21,193 nt of DNA from NCBI GenBank assembly GCA_900544705.1, contig UQWH01000033.1, positions 1 through 21,193 of the forward strand, written 5' to 3'. Positions within the stretch are counted from its first letter, which is position 1. The number at the start of each line of letters is the position of its first letter. This document shows positions 1-6,755 of this stretch, piece by piece. Below the pieces are notes generated by a model. It ran no database searches. It saw only the letters and a program-made list of their open reading frames with translations, and was not told the origin of the DNA. The position numbers were made by a program, and so were the translations under genes. This stretch comes from an uncultured Eubacteriales bacterium (GTDB lineage: Bacteria > Bacillota > Clostridia > Oscillospirales > Oscillospiraceae).

Positions 1-10
1 ATTTTGTAGG

Positions 11-52
11 CAGCTTGTCAAAAAAGTCCAAAAGGACTTTTTTGACAAGCTG
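11..52. repeat. Perfect 19-bp inverted repeat (intergenic palindrome)
   Basis: The arms cagcttgtcaaaaaagtcc (11-29) and its exact reverse complement (34-52) flank a 4-nt loop, aaaa. The stem is perfect, but no T-run follows it on either side, so it is not a standard intrinsic terminator by itself. It lies directly beyond the upp terminator hairpin and could be a second terminator, an mRNA-stabilising 3' hairpin, or a dispersed intergenic repeat. No second copy was noticed in this window. Confidence 0.7.
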
Positions 53-89
53 AAACCCGGCCGGGATAAAATGTCCCGGCCGGGTTTTT
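53..89. terminator. GC-rich terminator hairpin downstream of upp
   Basis: The arms aaacccggccggga (53-66) and tcccggccgggttt (74-87) form a perfect 14-bp stem with a 7-nt loop. On the plus strand it ends in five T residues (85-89). On the minus strand, the direction of upp, only three T residues close the stem. It probably ends the tsaE-tsaB-upp transcript, which stops 16 nt away, and may also stop transcription entering from the left. Confidence 0.75.
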
Positions 90-102
90 ACCGTTCTGCT
101 GT

Positions 103-735
103 TTACTTCGTTCCGAAGATGCGGTCGCCGGCGTCGCCGAGACCGGGAACGATATACGCATGGTCGTTCAGGCACTGATCGACCGCCGCCACATAGATGT
201 CCACATCGGGATGCTCTTCCGTCACGGCCTTGATGCCCTCCGGCGCTGCGATGATGTCCATCAGGGTGATATACTTGCAGCCATACTCCTTCTTGAGAAT
301 GGAGATCGCCGCTGCGGCGCTGCCGCCGGTCGCCAGCATGGGGTCGACCACAAACACCTGACGCTCGGAAATATCGGGCGGCATCTTGCAGTAATACTGC
401 ACCGGCTCCTTCGTTTCCGGATCGCGGAACAGGCCGATATGACCGATCTTCGCCGAGGGGATGAGCGAAATCATGGAATCCACCATACCAAGACCCGCAC
501 GCAGGATCGGTACGATCGCCATCTTCTTGCCCGCAAGGACGCGAACCTTCGCCATCGCGACCGGAGTTTCAACCTCGATCTCCCGCGTGGGCAGATTGCG
601 CGTTGCTTCGTAGCACATCAGTGCAGCGATCTCGCCGACGATCTCACGGAATTCCTTGACGCCCGTGTTCTTGTCGCGCAGGATCGACAGCTTGTGCTGC
701 AGCAGCGGATGATCCAAAACCTGAACTTTACCCAT
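103..735 (-). CDS. upp: Uracil phosphoribosyltransferase
   Basis: The product converts uracil and PRPP to UMP in cytosolic pyrimidine salvage. The 210-residue product has the family's usual length. The PRPP-binding loop DPMLATGGS is at residues 131-139, and the C-terminal uracil-binding stretch YIVPGLGDAGDR is at 194-205. The ATG at 735 is chosen because an AGGAG ribosome site lies 7 nt upstream and the protein then begins MGKVQVLDHPL, as relatives do. A longer reading from 771 would add 12 unrelated residues. The start lies inside the end of tsaB (8-nt overlap), so the gene is probably translated by coupling as the last gene of tsaE-tsaB-upp. The identification is firm. Confidence 0.97.
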   Translation of the reverse strand: MGKVQVLDHPLLQHKLSILRDKNTGVKEFREIVGEIAALMCYEATRNLPTREIEVETPVAMAKVRVLAGKKMAIVPILRAGLGMVDSMISLIPSAKIGHIGLFRDPETKEPVQYYCKMPPDISERQVFVVDPMLATGGSAAAAISILKKEYGCKYITLMDIIAAPEGIKAVTEEHPDVDIYVAAVDQCLNDHAYIVPGLGDAGDRIFGTK

Positions 736-1450
736 TGTCACACTCCTTCTGTACACGCAGCCGCTCCGCACGTTCCCGTTCCGCCTGCGAAAGCCGCAGA
801 TAGTTCGGCACCAACGCCGCGCCGTCGGCCTCCGCCCCGGACAGGAGCATCGTCCGCGCCAGCAGCGCCACGCCCGAAGCGCGCTGCATTCTCAACTGCT
901 CCGGCGCCAGAACGCAGCCGAAGCCCTTCTTACCGATGGTATTATAGCACAGCTCGGCACCATCGCCAACCATTATTTTTGGTTTTTCGATTTTTTTCAG
1001 TTCCTCGTCCAGTTCCTCCAGAGAGATCGCCCTGTCTGGCGTCAGACGGGTCAAAATGCCGTTTTCGCAGGAAAACAGCGCGTTATAGACCTGCTGCCGC
1101 CGCGCGTCCATCGCACAGCAGACCACGCCGGAGAAGCACTGCGCCTGCCGCGCCATGGCCTCCAGCGTCGAAACGCCCACGCAGGGAAGCTCCCGCCCCC
1201 ACGCGAAGCCCTTTGCCGCGGCGACGCCGATGCGCACGCCCGTAAAGCTCCCCGGCCCTGCCGCGCAGGCGACCGCCGTCACATCGGCAGACGTGAGCGC
1301 GCAGTTTTCCAGGAGCTGCTGCGCCATCTGCATCAGCGTGCGGCTGTGCGTCTGCCCGCAGTTCAGATAGGATTCCCCCAAAAGGACGTCCTCATCCAGA
1401 AGCGCGACCGAGGCCGCCTTCGCCGAGGTTTCAAATGCCAGGATCCGCAT
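728..1450 (-). CDS. tsaB: tRNA threonylcarbamoyladenosine biosynthesis protein TsaB
   Basis: TsaB is the non-catalytic ASKHA-fold partner of TsaD in the TsaB-TsaD-TsaE complex, which transfers threonylcarbamoyl to A37 of ANN-decoding tRNAs. The N-terminus MRILAFETSAKAASVAL is the typical first strand of the fold, and GPGSFTGVRIG (residues 65-75) is the family signature. The product is 240 residues long. The ATG at 1450 is preferred over a GTG at 1459 because GGGAG sits 8 nt upstream of it and would be too close to the GTG. The gene overlaps the end of tsaE by about 20 nt and the start of upp by 8 nt, implying one tightly coupled operon. The tsaD gene and the often adjacent rimI are not in this window. 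Confidence 0.96.
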   Translation of the reverse strand: MRILAFETSAKAASVALLDEDVLLGESYLNCGQTHSRTLMQMAQQLLENCALTSADVTAVACAAGPGSFTGVRIGVAAAKGFAWGRELPCVGVSTLEAMARQAQCFSGVVCCAMDARRQQVYNALFSCENGILTRLTPDRAISLEELDEELKKIEKPKIMVGDGAELCYNTIGKKGFGCVLAPEQLRMQRASGVALLARTMLLSGAEADGAALVPNYLRLSQAERERAERLRVQKECDNG

Positions 1451-1868
1451 CCAGTGCACTCCCTTCTATCGTGATCTTTCTGCCTTCGTCCGAGGTTTTT
1501 TCGATCCGGACGGTGATCGCGTCCTCCATCGCGCCGGACACATTTTCGCTCCACTCGACGGCGCACACGCCGCCGCGGGCAAGATAGTCCTCCCAGCCGA
1601 TGTCGAACAGTTCCTCCTCGGAGCCGAGGCGGTACATATCAAAATGAAACAGCGGGAGCCTGCCGCCCGTATACTCATTGACGATGGTGTACGTCGGACT
1701 GGTCACGCGCATGGAAATGCCCAGCCCGCGCGCAAGCCCGCGCGTAAAGGCGGTCTTTCCCGCGCCCAGCTCGCCAAGGTAGGCAACGACCTCGCCGCCC
1801 CGGAGCGTTTCGCCCAGACGCTGCCCCAGGCGCTCGGTTTCTTCCGCGCTGTTGGTGAAATACTGCAT
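1431..1868 (-). CDS. tsaE: tRNA threonylcarbamoyladenosine biosynthesis ATPase TsaE
   Basis: TsaE is a small P-loop ATPase that drives turnover of the TsaB-TsaD complex in t6A synthesis. At 145 residues it is of normal length. The Walker A motif GELGAGKT is at residues 32-39. It is followed by the conserved SPTYTIVNEY and HFDMYRL segments and by EWSE near 105-108, all typical of the family. The ATG at 1868 has only a modest ribosome site (AAAGGTC) upstream. A sigma-A-type promoter lies 30-60 bp upstream on the minus strand, making this the first gene of tsaE-tsaB-upp. Confidence 0.96.
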   Translation of the reverse strand: MQYFTNSAEETERLGQRLGETLRGGEVVAYLGELGAGKTAFTRGLARGLGISMRVTSPTYTIVNEYTGGRLPLFHFDMYRLGSEEELFDIGWEDYLARGGVCAVEWSENVSGAMEDAITVRIEKTSDEGRKITIEGSALDADPGI

Positions 1869-1898
1869 TCTTTCACGACCTTTGGTTTTTTCGCGTTT

Positions 1899-1927
1899 AT
1901 TGTATCATTCCCGCCGCTTTTTGTAAA
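1899..1927 (-). promoter_or_regulatory. Sigma-A-type promoter for tsaE-tsaB-upp
   Basis: On the minus strand, TTTACA (1927-1922) is followed by a 17-bp spacer and TACAAT (1904-1899). This is a near-consensus housekeeping promoter placed about 30 bp before the tsaE ATG at 1868. It is read by eye, without mapping data. Confidence 0.75.
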
Positions 1928-1951
1928 CACTTCCTTCTGCGTACTTTTTTG

Positions 1952-1980
1952 TTTACAAGCCGGGCGAATGATGGTAGAAT
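1952..1980 (+). promoter_or_regulatory. Sigma-A-type promoter for rodA
   Basis: TTTACA (1952-1957), a 17-bp spacer and TAGAAT (1975-1980) predict a start near 1986-1988. The 5' leader would then be only about 15 nt long and mostly the ribosome site. It is back-to-back with the tsaE promoter. Confidence 0.75.
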
Positions 1981-2001
1981 AATGAGAACGGAGGTGAGGT
2001 C

Positions 2002-3153
2002 ATGAAGAAATTTGCAAATCGTCTGCTGGAAATTTTCAAAAAGGGCGATATGATCCTGCTGGCGCTGTGCGTCGCCTCCTCCGTTTTCGGCATCGTCATG
2101 ATCTACGCCGCCACCTATACGGAAGGCAACACCCGCATGATCATCATCCAGACGGCGTCCCTCTGCGCGGGAATTCTCGTCTATCTCGGCATGACCGCGC
2201 TGGACATCGACATTCTGGCCGGGCAGCGGACGCTTCTCTTCCTGTTCAACTCGATTTTTATCGCCATGCTGCTGGTCTGGGGTATTGAAGGCTCCACCGG
2301 CAACCGAAGCTGGCTGCACTTCTCCTTTCTGCCTTTCAACATCCAGCCGGCCGAAGTCTGCAAGATCACTTATATCATCATTCTGGCCAAAACCATGAGC
2401 GTCCACCGCAACCATGTGTCCTCTCTGCGCTGTGTGCCTGTGCTGACGGGCCATATGCTCTTCATCGTCGCGGAGATCGTCTTTATCTCAAAGGACATGG
2501 GCGTGGCGCTGATCTTTGTTTTCATTTTCCTGATCATGGCCTATGCCGGCGGCGTGAGCGGCTGGTGGTTCCTCGGCGGCGGCGCAGCCTTTGCCGCAGT
2601 CAGCCCCTATTTGTGGAAGCACATCATGCGTCCGGACCAGAAAAAACGCATTCTCGCGCTGATCGACCCGACCATTGACCCCACGGGCGAAGGCGTTCTC
2701 TGGCAGACCAACAAGAACCTGGAGGCACTGCGCAACGGCGGTCTTTCCGGTCAGGGGCTGTTCCACGGCGATCTGACGAACTCCGCCGCCCTGCCTGCCC
2801 GCCACACGGACTCCATCTTCTGCTCCATCGGCGAGCAGCTCGGTCTGATCGGCTGTCTGGCGGTGCTGCTTCTGCTGCTGGCCATCGTCGCGCGCTGCAT
2901 CTATGTCGGCATGAAGTCCCCGGACTATATGAACCGGCTGATCTGCATCGGCATTGCCTCCATGTTCCTGTTCCAGATCCTGATCAATGTCGGCGTATGT
3001 CTGGGCCTGTTCCCGGTCATCGGCCTTGCGCTGCCCTTCTTCAGTTATGGCGGCAGTTCCCTGATGACCTCCTTCCTCGCCGTCGGCATCGTCTCCGGCA
3101 TCAAAATGCGCCCCGCCCCCGATATCACCGTACACTATATCCGGCCGTACTGA
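2002..3153 (+). CDS. rodA: RodA/FtsW/SpoVE (SEDS) family peptidoglycan glycosyltransferase
   Basis: SEDS proteins are polytopic membrane enzymes that polymerise lipid II into glycan strands together with a class B PBP. The 383-residue product is hydrophobic throughout, with about ten membrane segments. It carries the family landmarks IQPAEVCK (about 114-121), PARHTDSIFCSIGEQLG (about 265-281) and LPFFSYGGSSL (344-354). Asp270 in HTDSIF matches the position of the conserved functional aspartate of RodA. A strong GGAGGTGAGG ribosome site lies just before the ATG. RodA is favoured over FtsW because the motif reads HTD-IF and no division genes are nearby, but the FtsW/SpoVE alternatives are not excluded. 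It is followed by only a weak hairpin. Confidence 0.9.
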   Translation: MKKFANRLLEIFKKGDMILLALCVASSVFGIVMIYAATYTEGNTRMIIIQTASLCAGILVYLGMTALDIDILAGQRTLLFLFNSIFIAMLLVWGIEGSTGNRSWLHFSFLPFNIQPAEVCKITYIIILAKTMSVHRNHVSSLRCVPVLTGHMLFIVAEIVFISKDMGVALIFVFIFLIMAYAGGVSGWWFLGGGAAFAAVSPYLWKHIMRPDQKKRILALIDPTIDPTGEGVLWQTNKNLEALRNGGLSGQGLFHGDLTNSAALPARHTDSIFCSIGEQLGLIGCLAVLLLLLAIVARCIYVGMKSPDYMNRLICIGIASMFLFQILINVGVCLGLFPVIGLALPFFSYGGSSLMTSFLAVGIVSGIKMRPAPDITVHYIRPY

Positions 3154-3187
3154 AAAGCCGAAAGGCTTCAGCACGGTCGAAGTTTTT
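3150..3187 (+). terminator. Weak hairpin after rodA
   Basis: The sequence CTGAA-AAGCC, a GAAA loop and GGCTT-CAG (3150-3171) overlaps the rodA stop codon, with a two-base bulge. Five T residues follow only about 12 nt later (3183-3187). As a terminator it is poor, so some read-through toward rmlA is possible. The rest of 3190-3242 is AT-rich with nothing I recognise. Confidence 0.35.
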
Positions 3188-3242
3188 ATATTCTTTTTTT
3201 CTCCGCTTACGGAGGAATCAATTGCTAATTTCAATATAACAG

Positions 3243-3271
3243 TTGCCTTTTTCGTGCAAATGTGCGATAAT
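3243..3271 (+). promoter_or_regulatory. Promoter for the rmlACBD block (extended -10)
   Basis: TTGCCT (3243-3248), a 17-bp spacer and GATAAT (3266-3271) are preceded by TGC, giving an extended -10 element. The predicted start is near 3278, leaving a leader of about 50 nt before the GGGAGG ribosome site of rmlA. No riboswitch-like fold is evident in the leader. Confidence 0.65.
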
Positions 3272-3329
3272 ACGTACAGACTCTATTTTATCGTTCAAAA
3301 TACTTGCAGAAACATAACGGGAGGAAAAC

Positions 3330-4214
3330 ATGAAGGGAATTATCTTAGCCGGCGGAGCCGGAACTCGCCTGTATCCTTTGACAATGGTGACAAGCAAGCA
3401 ACTTTTGCCCGTCTACGACAAGCCGATGATCTATTACCCGCTTTCCACACTGATGCTGGCCGGAATTCAGGATATTCTGATCATTTCCACACCGTCGGAC
3501 ACACCGCGCTTCGAAGCTCTGCTTGGCGACGGCAGTCAATTCGGTGTCCGGCTGCAATACGCCGTGCAGCCTTCCCCGGACGGTCTTGCGCAGGCTTTCC
3601 TGATCGGCGAAGAATTTATCGGGGACGACCTGTGCGCCATGGTGCTTGGCGACAATATTTTCTATGGCAATGGTCTGTCCAGGCTCCTGCGGCAGGCGGT
3701 TGCAAATGCAGAGCAGGGTCGTGCAACCATTTTCGGCTATTACGTCAATGATCCGGAACGCTTCGGCATCGTCGAATTTGATGAAAACGGCAAAGTCCTT
3801 TCCGTAGAGGAAAAGCCGAAGCACCCCAAGTCCAACTACTGCATCACGGGGCTTTATTTTTATGATCGCCGCGTGGTGGAAATGGCAAAGCAGGTCCGGC
3901 CTTCTGCCCGTGGAGAGCTGGAGATCACCTCACTGAACGATTTGTACTTACAGGACGGAACACTGGATGTCCAGCTTTTGGGGCGTGGATTTGCCTGGCT
4001 AGACACCGGTACGATGGACAGTCTGGTCGATGCAGCAGATTTTGTGCGTATGATCGAAAAGCGTCAGTCCATCAAGATCTCCGCGCCGGAAGAGATCGCC
4101 TATCGGAATGGCTGGATCGACCGTGACGCGCTTCTGGCGTCTGCCGCCCGCTATGGAAAAAGTCCCTATGGCGAACATCTGAAGGCCGTTGTGGAAGGAA
4201 AAATCCGTTATTGA
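3330..4214 (+). CDS. rmlA: Glucose-1-phosphate thymidylyltransferase
   Basis: RmlA joins dTTP and glucose-1-phosphate to form dTDP-glucose, the first step of dTDP-L-rhamnose synthesis in the cytosol. The 294-residue product has the nucleotidyltransferase signature GGAGTRLYPLT (8-18). It is followed by SKQLLPVYDKPMIYYPLST (22-40) and the metal-site segment VLGDNIFYG (106-114). EEKPKHPKSN lies near 158-168. The ATG has GGGAGG 6 nt upstream. It opens the rmlA-C-B-D operon, and its stop is 23 nt before the rmlC start. The family is unmistakable. The alternative name rfbA refers to the same enzyme. Confidence 0.97.
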   Translation: MKGIILAGGAGTRLYPLTMVTSKQLLPVYDKPMIYYPLSTLMLAGIQDILIISTPSDTPRFEALLGDGSQFGVRLQYAVQPSPDGLAQAFLIGEEFIGDDLCAMVLGDNIFYGNGLSRLLRQAVANAEQGRATIFGYYVNDPERFGIVEFDENGKVLSVEEKPKHPKSNYCITGLYFYDRRVVEMAKQVRPSARGELEITSLNDLYLQDGTLDVQLLGRGFAWLDTGTMDSLVDAADFVRMIEKRQSIKISAPEEIAYRNGWIDRDALLASAARYGKSPYGEHLKAVVEGKIRY

Positions 4215-4237
4215 TTCTGAAAGGAAGCCTGCACAGC

Positions 4238-4807
4238 ATGAAGAAAATCGAAACAGCACTGCCCGGCGTATACATTATCGAGCCACAGGTTTTCGGCGAC
4301 CATCGCGGATATTTTATGGAAACTTATTCTCAGCGAGCCTTTGAAGAGCTGGGGATACACTGCACCTTCGTGCAGGATAATCAGTCCTTTACTGCCGCAA
4401 AAGGCGTTTTGCGCGGAATTCACTTTCAGAACAATCCCATGGCGCAGGCCAAACTGGTACGTGTCACAAGGGGCGCTGTACTGGACATCGCCGTCGATCT
4501 CCGGAAAGGTAGTCCTTTTTACTGCAAGTGGGTCAGTGCGGAATTATCCGCAGAAAACAAGCGGATGCTTTTCCTGCCGAGAGGATTCGGGCACGGCTTT
4601 GTCACTTTGACAGAAGATGTGGAATTCTGCTACAAAGTGGATAATTTTTACAGTAAGGAATGTGACCGCGGCATTCGTTTCGACGATCCTGCAATCGGCG
4701 CCGACTTCGGCGAAGTGCGCCGGGAGCTTCTCAGCGCCAAAGATCTGGCATCTCCCCTGTTGGCTGACAGTGACTGTAATTTTATTTATGAAGGAGAAAA
4801 CGCATGA
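4238..4807 (+). CDS. rmlC: dTDP-4-dehydrorhamnose 3,5-epimerase
   Basis: RmlC epimerises dTDP-4-keto-6-deoxyglucose at C3 and C5, the third step of the pathway. The product is a 189-residue cupin of normal length. The catalytic histidine lies in RGIHFQ (H62), the partner tyrosine is probably Y132 in CYKVDNFY, and GFGHGF (116-121) is also conserved. The ATG at 4238 is preferred because AAAGGAAG lies upstream and homologues begin at this point. A TTG at 4211 would add nine residues and overlap rmlA. The stop overlaps the rmlB start as ATGA (4804-4807), indicating translational coupling. Confidence 0.96.
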   Translation: MKKIETALPGVYIIEPQVFGDHRGYFMETYSQRAFEELGIHCTFVQDNQSFTAAKGVLRGIHFQNNPMAQAKLVRVTRGAVLDIAVDLRKGSPFYCKWVSAELSAENKRMLFLPRGFGHGFVTLTEDVEFCYKVDNFYSKECDRGIRFDDPAIGADFGEVRRELLSAKDLASPLLADSDCNFIYEGENA

Positions 4808-5832
4808 CGATTATTGTTACGGGCGGCGCCGGCTTTATCGGCAGCAACTTTATCTATTATCAGCTGAAGCACCACAAGGAGGACAGGATTGTCTGTCTTG
4901 ATTCTCTGACCTATGCAGGCAATATGGCAACCCTGGACGAGGCGATGAAGCATCCGAACTTCCGCTTCGTGAAGGCCGATATCACAGACACCGCAGCCGT
5001 CGATCAGCTTTTCCGCGAAGAGTCGCCGGATATCGTTGTGAACTTTGCCGCGGAAAGCCATGTAGATCGCTCGGTCGAGGATCCCGGTCTTTTCCTGCGG
5101 ACAAACATTCTTGGCACCGGTACCCTCATGGACGCTTGCCGCAAATACGGCATCAAGCGCTACCATCAGGTGTCGACCGATGAAGTCTACGGTGACCTGC
5201 CGCTTGACCGCCCGGATCTTTTCTTTACCGAAACAACGCCGATCCACACTTCCAGTCCCTACTCTGCCTCCAAGGCCTCTGCCGATCTGCTGGTGCTTGC
5301 CTATGCGCGCACCTATCATCTGCCTGTCAGCATTACACGCTGCTCCAACAACTATGGTCCATATCATTTCCCGGAGAAGCTGATCCCCCTGATGATATCC
5401 CGCGCGCTTGCAGACGAGAGTCTTCCCGTCTACGGCACCGGAGAAAACGTGCGTGACTGGCTCTATGTGGAGGATCACTGCTCTGCCATTGATCTTGTTA
5501 TCCGCAAGGGCCGCGAGGGCGAAATCTATAATGTCGGCGGTCACAACGAACGCACCAACCTTGAAGTTGTCAAGACTATCCTGCACGAGCTGAATAAGCC
5601 GGAAAGCCTGATCACTTATGTGAAAGACCGTCCCGGCCACGACCGCCGCTATGCCATCGACCCGGCGAAAATTCACGCCGAGCTCGGCTGGCTGCCGCAG
5701 ACCTCCTTTGACGAGGGCATCAAAAAGACGATCCGCTGGTATCTCGACAACCAGAAATGGTGGAAAGACATTCTCGCGGGCGACTATCAGAACTACTACG
5801 AAAAAATGTACGGAAATCGGGAGAAGCTATGA
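4804..5832 (+). CDS. rmlB: dTDP-glucose 4,6-dehydratase
   Basis: RmlB is the NAD-dependent short-chain dehydrogenase/reductase that turns dTDP-glucose into dTDP-4-keto-6-deoxyglucose. The 342-residue product has the nucleotide loop GGAGFIG (7-13). It also has the active-site triad region STDEVYG (124-130, Thr-Asp-Glu) and the YSASK catalytic motif (153-157). SNNYGPYHFPEKLIP follows near 181-195. The start overlaps the rmlC stop by ATGA, and its own stop overlaps the rmlD start by ATGA (5829-5832). Full length and all catalytic residues are present. Confidence 0.97.
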   Translation: MTIIVTGGAGFIGSNFIYYQLKHHKEDRIVCLDSLTYAGNMATLDEAMKHPNFRFVKADITDTAAVDQLFREESPDIVVNFAAESHVDRSVEDPGLFLRTNILGTGTLMDACRKYGIKRYHQVSTDEVYGDLPLDRPDLFFTETTPIHTSSPYSASKASADLLVLAYARTYHLPVSITRCSNNYGPYHFPEKLIPLMISRALADESLPVYGTGENVRDWLYVEDHCSAIDLVIRKGREGEIYNVGGHNERTNLEVVKTILHELNKPESLITYVKDRPGHDRRYAIDPAKIHAELGWLPQTSFDEGIKKTIRWYLDNQKWWKDILAGDYQNYYEKMYGNREKL

Positions 5833-6680
5833 AAGTACTTGTAACTGGCGTCGGCGGTCAGCTCGGCTTTGACGTATGCCGCCGTCTGAATCAGCTTGGC
5901 ATCGCCAATAAGGGCGTGGATATTCAGGATTTTGACCTGACTGACGGCGAAGCCGTCCTGCATGCAGTCAAGGACTACGCACCGGATGCGATCATCCACT
6001 GTGCCGCATATACAAACGTGGAAAAAGCGGAAACCTTGCCGGAGGCTTGCGCCGCCGTCAACGAAACCGGCACGCGGAACGTCGCACAGGCGGCGCTGGC
6101 TGTCAACGCGAAAATGATGTACATCAGCACCGATTACGTCTTCCCCGGCACTGGCGAGGAACCGTATGAAGTCGATGCACCGCATCACCCGCTGAGCGTC
6201 TACGGTATAACGAAAGAAAAGGGCGAGCAGGCGGTCACATCGCTTCTGGAACGTTATTTCATTGTCCGAATCAGCTGGGTCTTCGGCCTGAACGGTCACA
6301 ATTTCGTGCGCACCATGCTGCGGCTTGGTCAGAGCAAGAGCGAGATCAATGTAGTCGGTGATCAGATCGGTTCTCCGACCTACACAGCCGACCTTGCAGT
6401 TCTTCTTTGCGACATGATCCAGACGGAGAAATACGGTGTCTATCACGCAACAAACGAAGGTTATTGCTCCTGGGCGGAATTTGCACAGGCGATCATGGAT
6501 GAAGCCGGGCTGCCCTGTACGGTGCATCCCATCCCGACGGAGGCTTATCCCACACTGGCAAAGCGTCCGCAGAATTCCCGCATGAGTAAGCGTAGTCTGG
6601 ACGAAGCCGGGTTCTCCCGCCTTCCCGACTGGCACGATGCCCTGCACCGCTATCTGGAGCTTCTAAAGGCAGAAGAATAA
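5829..6680 (+). CDS. rmlD: dTDP-4-dehydrorhamnose reductase
   Basis: RmlD performs the NAD(P)H-dependent last step to dTDP-L-rhamnose. The 283-residue product carries GVGGQLG (7-13), AAYTNVEKAE (59-68), STDYVF (100-105) and the catalytic YGITK (125-129). The ATG at 5829 sits in an ATGA overlap with rmlB. An upstream in-frame ATG at 5757 would add 24 residues read from inside rmlB and is rejected. A 13-bp hairpin follows the stop, then the large glycosyltransferase fusion 75 nt downstream, so the sugar donor pathway and its likely user are consecutive. Confidence 0.96.
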   Translation: MKVLVTGVGGQLGFDVCRRLNQLGIANKGVDIQDFDLTDGEAVLHAVKDYAPDAIIHCAAYTNVEKAETLPEACAAVNETGTRNVAQAALAVNAKMMYISTDYVFPGTGEEPYEVDAPHHPLSVYGITKEKGEQAVTSLLERYFIVRISWVFGLNGHNFVRTMLRLGQSKSEINVVGDQIGSPTYTADLAVLLCDMIQTEKYGVYHATNEGYCSWAEFAQAIMDEAGLPCTVHPIPTEAYPTLAKRPQNSRMSKRSLDEAGFSRLPDWHDALHRYLELLKAEE

Positions 6681-6684
6681 TCGC

Positions 6685-6727
6685 CCGGAAGAGAAAGAGG
6701 AACGGTCTGCGTCCCTCTTTCTCTTCG
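6685..6727 (+). terminator. Hairpin between rmlD and the glycosyltransferase fusion
   Basis: The arms gaagagaaagagg (6688-6700) and cctctttctcttc (6713-6725) pair perfectly over 13 bp around a 12-nt loop, with CCGG/CGG extending the base. No T-run follows, so it looks like a partial terminator, attenuator or RNA-processing hairpin rather than a full stop. Confidence 0.5.
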
Positions 6728-6755
6728 GAATTCCGTAGAAAGTGATTAAGTATGT

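Noticed and set aside
160..1245. Long plus-strand reading frame of 361 codons over upp and tsaB
   Set aside because: It is antisense to two clear, overlapping conserved genes, Arg/Pro/His-rich in composition, and has no ribosome site. It is a high-GC shadow frame.
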